Shown: positions 1 through 6,439, numbered from the stretch's first letter. The stretch: DNA of 18,062 bases from Azonexus sp. (GCA_031285115.1 JAITWU010000055.1:1-18062), one strand, 5' to 3'. Made by a program: numbers and translations. The notes: generated by a model from the letters alone, not told the origin.

Positions 1-3
1 GGG

Positions 4-20
4 ACCATGCGCAGCATGGT
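4..20. repeat. Short perfect inverted repeat at window edge
   Basis: ACCATGC (4-10) and GCATGGT (14-20) are exact reverse complements separated by GCA. The 7-bp hairpin has no T-tract on either side, so it is not an obvious intrinsic terminator. Its role cannot be judged because it lies at the window edge. Confidence 0.3.
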
Positions 21-209
21 GGAGGGGTAGGCGAGCGCGAAGTCATGGTTGGCTTATTTACGGGCAAGTTCTCAGCACTGCGTTGAAATGACAGGGAATT
101 TGATGCTCTGGCCCTGGCGGCGAATCCCCTCGTCGGCCATGACAAAACGACATGTTTGCCATCAATTGCCCGTTGCTCACTTTTGCTGTCGTCATAAATA
201 AATATTAAA

Positions 210-222
210 AATCAATATGCTA
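210..222 (+). promoter_or_regulatory. Candidate IHF binding site
   Basis: AATCAATATGCTA matches the IHF consensus WATCAANNNNTTR at every defined base except one (C for the first T of TTR). It is preceded by an AT-rich run at 193-210, a common accompaniment of IHF sites. It lies about 17 bp upstream of the -24 element, between the promoter and any upstream activator site, which is where IHF bends DNA at sigma-54 promoters. Function is inferred from position and consensus only. Confidence 0.45.
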
Positions 223-238
223 TGCGGTTATTTCTGAC

Positions 239-255
239 TTGGCTCCAATTTTGCT
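239..255 (+). promoter_or_regulatory. Sigma-54 (-24/-12) promoter
   Basis: TTGGCTCCAATTTTGCT matches the sigma-54 consensus TTGGCACGNNNNTTGCW at all but two defined positions. GG (241-242) and GC (253-254) are separated by exactly 10 bases, the spacing sigma-54 requires. Transcription would start near 266, leaving a leader of about 74 nt before the first gene at 340. An NtrC-type activator with an intact GAFTGA loop is encoded in the same gene cluster (8509-9846), and a candidate IHF site lies just upstream. Together these make it the likely main promoter of the operon. Confidence 0.7.
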
Positions 256-339
256 AAGAGGCAAAGCGTGGCAAGACGAAAGCTTGTTCTTTCTGATTCT
301 TTCTGCTTGCTGCGCCGACGAGAGGAGAACACATTGTCG

Positions 340-684
340 ATGAAAAAACAGCAGACTGTGCCGCGCCATCGCGCCGGACGGGCGTGGTTGCGGGCTTGCC
401 TGGGTGTATGCGCCCTGGCGGGGGGCGCTGCGCTGGCGATGGAGACGGTGAATTCGCCGCCCGACGTTGCCGCGCCCTACATTGCCGGTGTTGCGCCGGA
501 TCACCGGCGCGCCGACGTGCCGGTCATTACGGCGGCGCCGCCGCTGGATGAAAAACGCGCATTTCACGGCATCAGCCAGCCCTACCCGGCATCGCTTGGC
601 GTCTTCAAGGATCAGGGCGCGTGGTACACCCCGTTCATCCGGCCCGGCATGGCATCGCCCTACGATCTGCGAGGTTTTCATTGA
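340..684 (+). CDS. Small secreted protein of unknown function
   Basis: This ORF encodes 114 residues. The ATG at 340 is chosen because AGAGGAG (321-327) lies 12 nt upstream and a signal peptide follows directly: a basic start (MKKQQ, then RHRAGR), a hydrophobic core (ACLGVCALAGGAALA) and an Ala-x-Ala-like cleavage site near residue 33. A TTG at 334 is an alternative start; the in-frame ATG at 268 would spoil the signal peptide. The mature part of about 80 residues is Pro-rich, has no Cys and no heme motif, and ends with an aromatic segment (GAWYTPF, then SPYDLRGFH). I do not recognise the family. It is the first gene after the sigma-54 promoter, so it probably belongs to the Met-rich/Dms system. 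A periplasmic or outer-envelope accessory role is a guess. Confidence 0.6.
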   Translation: MKKQQTVPRHRAGRAWLRACLGVCALAGGAALAMETVNSPPDVAAPYIAGVAPDHRRADVPVITAAPPLDEKRAFHGISQPYPASLGVFKDQGAWYTPFIRPGMASPYDLRGFH

Positions 685-848
685 TGAAGCCGTATTGCTG
701 CGGCGCGCGCCGACTGGCGAGTTTCTGCGATCAGCGGAAAACGCCGCGCGTCCCGGCTGCCCCGCATCGCACCTGGAAAATGCCGCATGACCGGGCGCTT
801 CCGGGTGATGCACAACCCACTACTCATGAGGAAGGAAACAAACGATGA
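684..848 (+). CDS. Possible 54-codon small ORF bridging two genes
   Basis: The reading frame starts at ATG 684, which overlaps the stop of the upstream gene (TGATG). It ends at TGA 846-848, which overlaps the ATG of the Met-rich protein (ATGA). GAGG at 671-674 is well placed as a ribosome binding site, 9 nt upstream. The product starts MKPYCCGARRLASFC, so it has three Cys in its first 15 residues, then becomes basic and Pro-rich, with no signal peptide or membrane segment. The overlaps at both ends would allow translational coupling from the first gene to the repeat protein. It may equally be chance: the composition resembles a random G+C-rich frame and no homologue is recognised. Confidence 0.3.
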   Translation: MKPYCCGARRLASFCDQRKTPRVPAAPHRTWKMPHDRALPGDAQPTTHEEGNKR

Positions 849-1405
849 AAGCAACCAAAACTGTTATCGCCGGTTTGATGGCCATGTGCCTGGCTGGCGC
901 CGCGGCTGCCGCTGACCAGAAGGGCATGTCGGGCATGTCCGGCATGGAAGGTCAGAAAGGCATGTCCGGCATGTCGGGTATGGAAGGCCAGAAGGGTATG
1001 TCGGGCATGTCCGGCATGGAGGGCCAGAAAGGCATGTCGGGTATGTCCGGCATGGAAGGTCAGAAGGGCATGTCCGGCATGTCGGGCATGGAAGGTCAGA
1101 AAGGCATGTCGGGTATGTCTGGCATGGAAGGCCAAAAAGGTATGTCCGGTCAGAAGGGTATGTCGGGCATGAGCGGCCAGAAGGGCATGTCGGGCCAGAA
1201 GGGCATGTCAGGCATGTCCGGACAGAAAGGCATGTCGGGCATGAGCGGCATGGAAGGCCAGAAGGGTATGTCCGGCATGTCGGGCATGGAAGGCCAGAAA
1301 GGCATGTCGGGAATGTCCGGTATGGAAGGTCAGAAAGGCATGTCCGGTATGTCTGGCATGGAAGGCCAGAAGGGCATGTCCGGTATGAGCGGCGACAAGA
1401 AGTAA
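845..1405 (+). CDS. Secreted methionine-rich tandem-repeat protein
   Basis: The protein has 186 residues. Residues 1-23 form a Sec signal peptide (MKATK, then a hydrophobic core ending AGAAAAA). The rest is almost entirely repeats of QKGMSGMSGMEG: ten full 12-residue units, three 9-residue units lacking MEG and two 6-residue units (QKGMSG), ending in DKK. The mature region of about 162 residues has 38 Met (near 23%), no Cys and no aromatic residues, so it is probably unstructured. The start is supported by GAGGAAGGA at 828-836, 8 nt upstream. Composition recalls the MxKDx-repeat proteins of Burkholderiales and the MrpX peptide of Azospira, a periplasmic hypochlorite scavenger repaired by a methionine sulfoxide reductase. 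Location before a Dms-like S-oxide reductase suggests an oxidant sink or substrate store. Cu(I) or Ag(I) binding by the Met residues is an alternative. Confidence 0.85.
   Translation: MKATKTVIAGLMAMCLAGAAAAADQKGMSGMSGMEGQKGMSGMSGMEGQKGMSGMSGMEGQKGMSGMSGMEGQKGMSGMSGMEGQKGMSGMSGMEGQKGMSGQKGMSGMSGQKGMSGQKGMSGMSGQKGMSGMSGMEGQKGMSGMSGMEGQKGMSGMSGMEGQKGMSGMSGMEGQKGMSGMSGDKK
917..1393 (+). repeat. In-frame tandem repeats of 36 bp with 27- and 18-bp variants
   Basis: The repeat array inside the Met-rich gene has six 36-bp units, then shortened units of 18, 27, 18 and 27 bp, then four 36-bp units and a final 27-bp unit. Every length variant is a multiple of 9 bp, so the frame never shifts. Copies differ mostly at third positions (ggc/ggt, aag/aaa, tcg/tcc/tct and agc for Ser) while the peptide is essentially invariant. 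That suggests selection on the protein rather than very recent DNA duplication. Confidence 0.9.
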
Positions 1406-1416
1406 GTCGCGTCGAC

Positions 1417-1442
1417 AAAGGGGGATTCGTCCCCCTTTTTTT
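1417..1442 (+). terminator. Strong intrinsic terminator-like hairpin with UUCG loop
   Basis: AAAGGGGGA (1417-1425) pairs perfectly with TCCCCCTTT (1430-1438) across a TTCG tetraloop, and a run of seven T (1436-1442) follows. It starts 11 bp after the stop of the Met-rich gene, but only 24 bp separate its end from the cytochrome start at 1467. That leaves little room for a separate promoter. It may therefore act as a partial terminator or 3' stabiliser that makes the upstream genes much more abundant than the enzyme genes. A promoter inside the repeat gene is an alternative. Confidence 0.8.
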
Positions 1443-1466
1443 CAATTCTCGATAAATGGAATTGCC

Positions 1467-2336
1467 ATGCCGCTTCACAAAAAAGTGATTCTGCTGCTCG
1501 GCATCGTCTGCGCGGTTGCCCTGGGCGCTATCCTCAGCCGGGTGAGCGTCGGGGATGGCGTGCTGTCCTCTGCCTCAGCGCGCGCCAAAAACGTGGATTA
1601 CCAGCGCGCCGTCTGGGACCCCCTGCATTTCAAACCGGCCATCGACAACGCCCGCGATGAACAATGCCTCGCCTGTCACCAGGAAGTGCTGGAAAACTCC
1701 GTGCGCCAGACATCAACCGCTGGCGTCGAGGCGGCCAGGTCGCTGGCCTGGTATCAGACGCTCGACACCTATCAGGGCGAGCAGGGCACGTTCCACTGGC
1801 GGCATCTGAAATCGCCCTATGCGACGCAGGTGATGCAGATGAAGTGCAACACCTGCCATCAGGGCGGCAATCCGCGCGACTACGCGGTCAATCCGCCGGA
1901 TGCGAACAATACCGCGCATGTCTTGCGCAAGAACACCAATCCCGAAACCTGCCTGATGTGCCACGGCGCTTACCCGGCTGAGGTGATGGGGCTGCCGCCG
2001 TGGCCCGAGGTTCGGGATTCGCTGCAAAACAACTGCCTTTCCTGCCATGTGGCGATCCGCACGGCGCGGCATCAGGTGAATTTTCTGAAACCCGAGGCCA
2101 TCGAGCAACTGGCTGCGGAAAAAGGCGGCGATGTCTGCTACGGCTGCCACGGCGGGCGGCAGTGGTATCGCATCAGTTATCCCTATCCGCGCCATACGTG
2201 GGAAGGCATGGCGGCGGAAATTCCCGACTGGGCGAAAAATCGCCCGACACAATCGGAAGCCCGCTTTTTGAGCGGCATGGCGAGTCGTACCACTACTAAT
2301 AGCACCACTCACCCCACCAGCGGGAGCAAACCGTGA
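1467..2336 (+). CDS. Pentaheme c-type cytochrome, probably membrane-anchored
   Basis: This 289-residue protein has five CxxCH heme-binding motifs: CLACH (67-71), CNTCH (127-131), CLMCH (162-166), CLSCH (190-194) and CYGCH (224-228). A hydrophobic segment at about 7-26 after a basic start (HKK) exports it and may stay as an anchor; an ARA-type cleavage site near residue 40 is possible. Additional His residues between the motifs could serve as distal heme ligands. Heme spacing does not fit a clear NapC/TorC pattern from memory, so I do not assign it to that family. Its stop overlaps the GTG of the molybdoenzyme gene, and no DmsC-type quinol-oxidising anchor is present, so it probably carries electrons between the quinone pool or another periplasmic carrier and the DmsAB-like enzyme. 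The ribosome binding site is weak (TGGA at 1457-1460). Confidence 0.85.
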   Translation: MPLHKKVILLLGIVCAVALGAILSRVSVGDGVLSSASARAKNVDYQRAVWDPLHFKPAIDNARDEQCLACHQEVLENSVRQTSTAGVEAARSLAWYQTLDTYQGEQGTFHWRHLKSPYATQVMQMKCNTCHQGGNPRDYAVNPPDANNTAHVLRKNTNPETCLMCHGAYPAEVMGLPPWPEVRDSLQNNCLSCHVAIRTARHQVNFLKPEAIEQLAAEKGGDVCYGCHGGRQWYRISYPYPRHTWEGMAAEIPDWAKNRPTQSEARFLSGMASRTTTNSTTHPTSGSKP

Positions 2337-4918
2337 CCCCGAACATTCATCCTTTGATCGACGAAAACGGCATCATCGACTGGCTGAAACGCGCCCCGGA
2401 ACAGGCGGCGCTGATGAGCCGCCGCCATTTTCTCAAGGCGGCGATGGCTGCCTCAGCCCTCGGCGCGACCGGCCTGATGTCGCTGCCGCGTCTGGCCCGC
2501 GCCTTTGCCTACGAGCCGTATCCGCGCGACGACGATTTGCAGACCGTGGTCACCTCCTGCGCCCACAATTGCGGCTCGCGCCACATGCTGGTGGCGCATA
2601 AAAAGGGCGATGTCATCGTCCGGCTCTCGACCGACAACGGCGCTTATCAGGCGGGCGGCCACTTCGGCCTCGACACCGAGGCGCTGCCGCAGTTGCGGGC
2701 CTGTCTGCGCGGGCGTTCCTACCGCTCGCGGCTGTATTCGCAGGAACGCCTCCTCTACCCGATGATCCGCGTCGGCCAGCGCGGCGAAGGCAAGTTCAAG
2801 CGCGCCTCGTGGAATGAGGCGCTCGATCTGGTGGCGGGCAAGATGCTCGATCTCAAACAGAAATACGGCCCCACCGCCATTCTCGATCAGGCTTACGCTG
2901 GCGCGTCTTACGGCGTCCTGCATAAATCCGACCAGATCGAAGGGTTGCTCGCGCGTTTTCTCGGCCTTTTCGGCTGCCGCACCAATTCCTGGTCGGTGCC
3001 GTCTTATCAGGGCACTACCTTCAGTTCGCGCATGACCTTCGGCACCATCGAGGATGGCAATGAAGACGACGCCTTTGCCCACTCGAAGCTGATCATCATG
3101 TGGGGCTGGAACCCGGCCTATACCTTCCACGGCGGCAACACCTTTTACTACATGCGGCTCGCCAAGCAGCGCGGCTGCAAATTTGTTCTGGTCGACCCGC
3201 AATACACCGATTCCGCCGCCGCTTACGACGCCTGGTGGATTCCCATCCGGCCCAATACCGATGCGGCGATGCTGGCCGGGATGGCGCATTACATTTTTGC
3301 CAACAATCTGCACGACCAGACATTCATCGACCGTTTCTGTCAGGGCATGGACTCCGGCACCCTGCCGGAATGGGCGCAGGATAAGGAGAATTTCCGCGAC
3401 TATATTTTCGGCAAATACGACGGCACGCCGAAAACCCCGGAATGGGCGGCGGCAATTTGCGGCGTCAAGGCCGAAGACATCAAAAAGCTCGCCGATCTCT
3501 ACGCCCGCACCAAACCGGCGGCCTTGAAAGCCTCGTGGTCGCCGGGGCGCAATGCCTACGGCGAGCAGTACAACCGCATGGCCGCCGCCGTGCAGGCGAT
3601 GACCGGCAATATCGGCATTCTCGGCGGCTGTTCGGAAGGCGTCGGCAAGGCGTTTCATACCGAATCGGTCGCTTACCCCTACGACGACGATGCCAATCTC
3701 TGGTGGGGGTCGATCAAATCCGACCGCTGGGCGCATTGCGTCCTGAATTACCCCAACTTGAAGCGCGAAGAAATCGGCCTGTGGCCGCGTGATGACGAAC
3801 TCGACGGCCAGATTCCGAATATCCGCGCCATCTGGTGGCACGGCTCCGACTGGTTCAATCAGCTCACCAATATCAATAAAGAAATCGCCGCCGTCAAAAA
3901 GCTCGATTTCATCGTCTGCAACGATTCGACCATCACCCCCTCCGGCATCTGGGCCGACGTGCTGTTCCCGATCGCCACGCATTTCGAGCGGCACGATGTC
4001 GCCCTGCCCTGGTACAAGGGGCATTACTACATCCACCGGCCCAAGGTCATCCAGCCGCTCGGCGAATCAAAAACCGATTTTCAGGTCTTCACCGAACTGG
4101 CTTTCCGCCTGGGCTTTGGCGAAAAATACAACCCCAAGGCGACGCGCGACTATTTCGACAACGACGACGCAGTCGACGAACAATATCTGCGCGAATGGTG
4201 GGAAAACCGCGTCATGGCCAATCAGGGCGTCACGATGGGCTGGGAGGAATTCAAAAAACGCGGCGTCTACAAGTTTGAACTGCCCGAGCCAAAAGTCGCC
4301 TTCCGCGCCCAGATCCAGCATGGCGAGCCGTTCGAGACGCCCTCGGGCAAGATCGAAATCCTGTCGACCACGCTGGCGCAAACCACGGACTGGACCAAAA
4401 CCCAGTACGGCTACGAAATTCCCTACATCCCCAAGTGGATCGAACCGTGGGAATCGCTCAATCACCCCAAGGCCAAGGATTACCCTTTCCACCTCATCAG
4501 CCCGCATCCGCGCTGGCGCACTCACAGCATTTTCCACAACATCCCCTGGCTGCGCGAAACCTACAGTCAGGAAGTGACCATCAACGCCAGCGACGCCGCC
4601 CGGCTCGGCATCATCATGGGCGACACGGTCGAACTGTGGAACGACCGGGGCCGCGTCGTCGTCCCGGCCTACGTGACCGAACGCTGTATGCCGGGCGTGC
4701 TGGTGCTGCACGAAGGCGCGTGGATGGATTTGGACGACAAACAGGTCGACCGCAGCGGCAACCCGGATTTTCTGACCAAGGATGATCCCAGTCCCGCCGG
4801 AGCCTTCGCCTACAACACCGTGCTCTGCAACATCAAGAAAACCGATCTGGCCCACCGCCCCGGCTGGGACCAGCTTGCCACCGCGCGCAGCCACATCTTC
4901 CGCCGTGGCGACCACTAA
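2333..4918 (+). CDS. dmsA: DmsA-family periplasmic molybdopterin oxidoreductase, catalytic subunit
   Basis: The 861-residue protein starts at GTG 2333, overlapping the cytochrome stop by 4 bp, with GGGAG at 2322-2326. A Tat signal is visible (SRRHFLK at 29-35, hydrophobic stretch, LARAFA near 54-59), so the enzyme is folded and cofactor-loaded before export. It follows E. coli DmsA closely from memory: ACLRGRS (123-129), GEGKFKRASW (151-160), WIPIRP, TGNIGILGG and the C-terminal NDRGRVVVPAYVT cofactor-domain segment. Ser224 aligns with the Mo-coordinating Ser of DmsA. The Fe-S site reads CAHNCGSRH (76-84) plus C124, so the third Cys of the DmsA pattern CxxxCxxxC is His84. The family reduces S- and N-oxides or runs related oxo-transfers; the real substrate is not determinable here. 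The symbol is at family level only. Confidence 0.85.
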   Translation: MTPNIHPLIDENGIIDWLKRAPEQAALMSRRHFLKAAMAASALGATGLMSLPRLARAFAYEPYPRDDDLQTVVTSCAHNCGSRHMLVAHKKGDVIVRLSTDNGAYQAGGHFGLDTEALPQLRACLRGRSYRSRLYSQERLLYPMIRVGQRGEGKFKRASWNEALDLVAGKMLDLKQKYGPTAILDQAYAGASYGVLHKSDQIEGLLARFLGLFGCRTNSWSVPSYQGTTFSSRMTFGTIEDGNEDDAFAHSKLIIMWGWNPAYTFHGGNTFYYMRLAKQRGCKFVLVDPQYTDSAAAYDAWWIPIRPNTDAAMLAGMAHYIFANNLHDQTFIDRFCQGMDSGTLPEWAQDKENFRDYIFGKYDGTPKTPEWAAAICGVKAEDIKKLADLYARTKPAALKASWSPGRNAYGEQYNRMAAAVQAMTGNIGILGGCSEGVGKAFHTESVAYPYDDDANLWWGSIKSDRWAHCVLNYPNLKREEIGLWPRDDELDGQIPNIRAIWWHGSDWFNQLTNINKEIAAVKKLDFIVCNDSTITPSGIWADVLFPIATHFERHDVALPWYKGHYYIHRPKVIQPLGESKTDFQVFTELAFRLGFGEKYNPKATRDYFDNDDAVDEQYLREWWENRVMANQGVTMGWEEFKKRGVYKFELPEPKVAFRAQIQHGEPFETPSGKIEILSTTLAQTTDWTKTQYGYEIPYIPKWIEPWESLNHPKAKDYPFHLISPHPRWRTHSIFHNIPWLRETYSQEVTINASDAARLGIIMGDTVELWNDRGRVVVPAYVTERCMPGVLVLHEGAWMDLDDKQVDRSGNPDFLTKDDPSPAGAFAYNTVLCNIKKTDLAHRPGWDQLATARSHIFRRGDH

Positions 4919-4930
4919 GGGGAGACGACC

Positions 4931-5605
4931 ATGAACGACCAGACCCCCGCCAAAGACATCGAACGCATCAAGGAAGCCGTCAAAGCGCGCAAAAAGGAAG
5001 TCTACGTCCCGGTCAAGCCGGAAAAACAGCTTGGCTTCGTGCACCACAACGTCGACTGCATCGGCTGCCGCGCCTGCGAAATCGCCTGCAAGGACAAAAA
5101 CGGCCTGGCCGCCGGGCCGCGTCTGCGCCGCGTCATGTACATCGAAGGCGGCGCTTATCCCGAGGTATTCGCCTACAAGGTCAACGTCTCGTGCAACCAC
5201 TGCGCCGAACCCGCCTGTCTGCCCACCTGCCCGACCGGCGCCATCTGGAAGCGCGTCCAGGACGGCATCGTCGACATCGACAGCACCCTGTGCATCGGCT
5301 GCCGCCGCTGCCAGGCCGCCTGTCCCTACGGCGCGCCGCAGTATGACCCGGCGGAAAATGTCGTCAAAAAATGCAATATGTGCGTCGACGAAATCGAATC
5401 CGGGCGCACCCCGTATTGCGTCCAGGCGTGCATGATGCGCGTCCTCGACATCGGCCCGATCGACCAGTTGCGCGCCGGAAAACACCCGACCAAGGCCGTC
5501 GGCCCGAATGACAAAGTGGTGCGGCAGGTCAAAAACTTCACCAACCCGGAACTGACCAATCCCTCCATCGTCTTCGTCCCGCACAGCCGGGGCCGGATCG
5601 AGTGA
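4931..5605 (+). CDS. dmsB: DmsB-type electron-transfer subunit with four [4Fe-4S] sites
   Basis: This 224-residue protein has sixteen Cys in the four-cluster pattern of DmsB: C43, C46, C49, C53; C88, C91, C96, C100; C121, C124, C127, C131; C148, C151, C163, C167. The segment CIGCRRCQAACPYGAPQY (121-138) closely resembles the DmsB cluster region. There is no signal peptide; subunits of this type are exported bound to the Tat-targeted catalytic subunit. GGGGAGA (4919-4925) precedes the ATG. It lies 12 bp after the catalytic subunit gene and overlaps the chaperone gene by 4 bp. Its role is to pass electrons between the pentaheme cytochrome, or another donor, and the Fe-S/Mo centres of the catalytic subunit. 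Confidence 0.9.
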   Translation: MNDQTPAKDIERIKEAVKARKKEVYVPVKPEKQLGFVHHNVDCIGCRACEIACKDKNGLAAGPRLRRVMYIEGGAYPEVFAYKVNVSCNHCAEPACLPTCPTGAIWKRVQDGIVDIDSTLCIGCRRCQAACPYGAPQYDPAENVVKKCNMCVDEIESGRTPYCVQACMMRVLDIGPIDQLRAGKHPTKAVGPNDKVVRQVKNFTNPELTNPSIVFVPHSRGRIE

Positions 5606-6393
5606 ACCGGATGTCAGCCGACCTCGCCCTTGCAAGCGCCGCCGAAAGCGCCACCGCCAGCGCCCAGTGGCAAACGCTGGTGGCCGAGGATTTATCGCTC
5701 CTCGCCCGTCTGCACGGCCTCGAACTCGATGCCGCAACGCTGGCGGCGTTGCGGGCGGCGCAATTTCCCGATTGCCTCGCCCTGCCGCCCGTCAGCGGCG
5801 AAGGCAAAGAAGCGCGGCAACTGGCGGCAGAGGCCGTCGCCAGCTCTGACCCGGCCTTCGCCCTGCCGCTCGACGACCTTGCCGCCGACTACGCCGCCAT
5901 CTACCTCACGGGCCGCTACCACGCTTCGCCCAATGAATCCGCCTGGCTCGACGAAGACGGGCTGGAACGTCAGGAAGCGATGTTCGCGGTGCGCGAGTGG
6001 TATCGCCGCCACGACCTCGGCGCGGGCGACTGGCGGCGGCGTCAGGACGACAACCTGAGTCTGCAACTGCAATTCATCGCCCATCTTTGCCGCGCCGCCG
6101 AGAACAAAACCGACTGGCGCGCCGTCGCCGATTTTCTCGACAAGCACCCGCTGCGCTGGCTGCGCCGCTTCGCCGAGCGCGTCGCCGGTCGCGCCATGAC
6201 CCCTTTTTACGCCGCGCTCGGGATGCTCACCGCCGACTACCTGAGCGCCCTGCGCGCCGCCCTGATCCGCCTCGCCGACGCCCCCCTGCCGCCGCCGGAG
6301 GACGAAAACGCCCGGCCCGCAAAAGCATCGCCGTGTGCAACCGGCTGCGATGAAGCCGCCCCTTTCGTGCCGGGCGTTGGCCCCACCTGGTAG
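5602..6393 (+). CDS. TorD/DmsD-family molybdoenzyme maturation chaperone
   Basis: This 263-residue, Ala-rich, mainly helical protein carries the characteristic central region of Tat/molybdoenzyme chaperones (LAADYAAIYLTGRYHASPNESAW is the core, at about residues 94-116), followed by an Arg/Trp-rich helix and a hydrophobic second half. Such proteins bind the Tat signal of the molybdoenzyme in the cytoplasm and hold it until the Mo cofactor is inserted. The start is GTG 5602, giving a GTGA overlap with the ferredoxin subunit gene; ATG 5611 is an alternative. The C-terminal tail holds two Cys (CATGC) of unknown meaning. Position directly after the A and B subunit genes supports the assignment; which of TorD, DmsD or NarJ is the closest relative cannot be told here. 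Confidence 0.8.
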   Translation: MNRMSADLALASAAESATASAQWQTLVAEDLSLLARLHGLELDAATLAALRAAQFPDCLALPPVSGEGKEARQLAAEAVASSDPAFALPLDDLAADYAAIYLTGRYHASPNESAWLDEDGLERQEAMFAVREWYRRHDLGAGDWRRRQDDNLSLQLQFIAHLCRAAENKTDWRAVADFLDKHPLRWLRRFAERVAGRAMTPFYAALGMLTADYLSALRAALIRLADAPLPPPEDENARPAKASPCATGCDEAAPFVPGVGPTW

Positions 6394-6439
6394 ATAGCGG
6401 GATTTATCCGGGCCATTGCTCATCGCTGGCAAGCCGGTT

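Larger units (their letters stand above)
1..238. other. Intergenic upstream region of the Met-rich/Dms operon
   Basis: I see no convincing coding sequence here. The last part (193-222) is clearly AT-rich compared with the surrounding G+C-rich DNA, as expected for bendable regulatory DNA. A short imperfect dyad, CAAAACGACATGTTTG at 143-158, lies about 110-125 bp upstream of the predicted sigma-54 start site. CGACA (148-152) is also mirrored by TGTCG (187-191). Either could be an upstream activator site for the NtrC-type regulator encoded at 8509, but the dyads are weak and this is inference. The first 100 bases could hold the edge of a neighbouring gene; I cannot identify one. Confidence 0.4.

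Noticed and set aside
715..729. A second sigma-54-like element before the Met-rich gene
   Set aside because: TGGC and TGC are present, but GG and GC are separated by 9 rather than 10 bases and the -12 lacks TTGC.
917..1393. Regular repeats suggestive of a CRISPR array
   Set aside because: Units are contiguous, without unique spacers, and keep one reading frame encoding the same peptide; it is a protein repeat.
864..1478. Minus-strand open frame of about 200 codons opposite the Met-rich gene
   Set aside because: It is the mirror of the repeat array, rich in Cys/Pro/Thr with no start signals; a shadow of the + strand gene.
1467..2336. Assignment of the pentaheme cytochrome as TorC/NapC family
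   Set aside because: The heme count would suit TorC, but motif spacing and surrounding sequence do not clearly match from memory, so only a general cytochrome call is made.
2453..4036. Minus-strand open frame of 527 codons
   Set aside because: Antisense to the molybdoenzyme gene; no domain or ribosome binding site.
4067..5737. Minus-strand open frame of 556 codons
   Set aside because: It lies opposite the well-supported DmsA- and DmsB-type genes; long antisense frames are common in high-G+C codon usage and it shows no recognisable domain.
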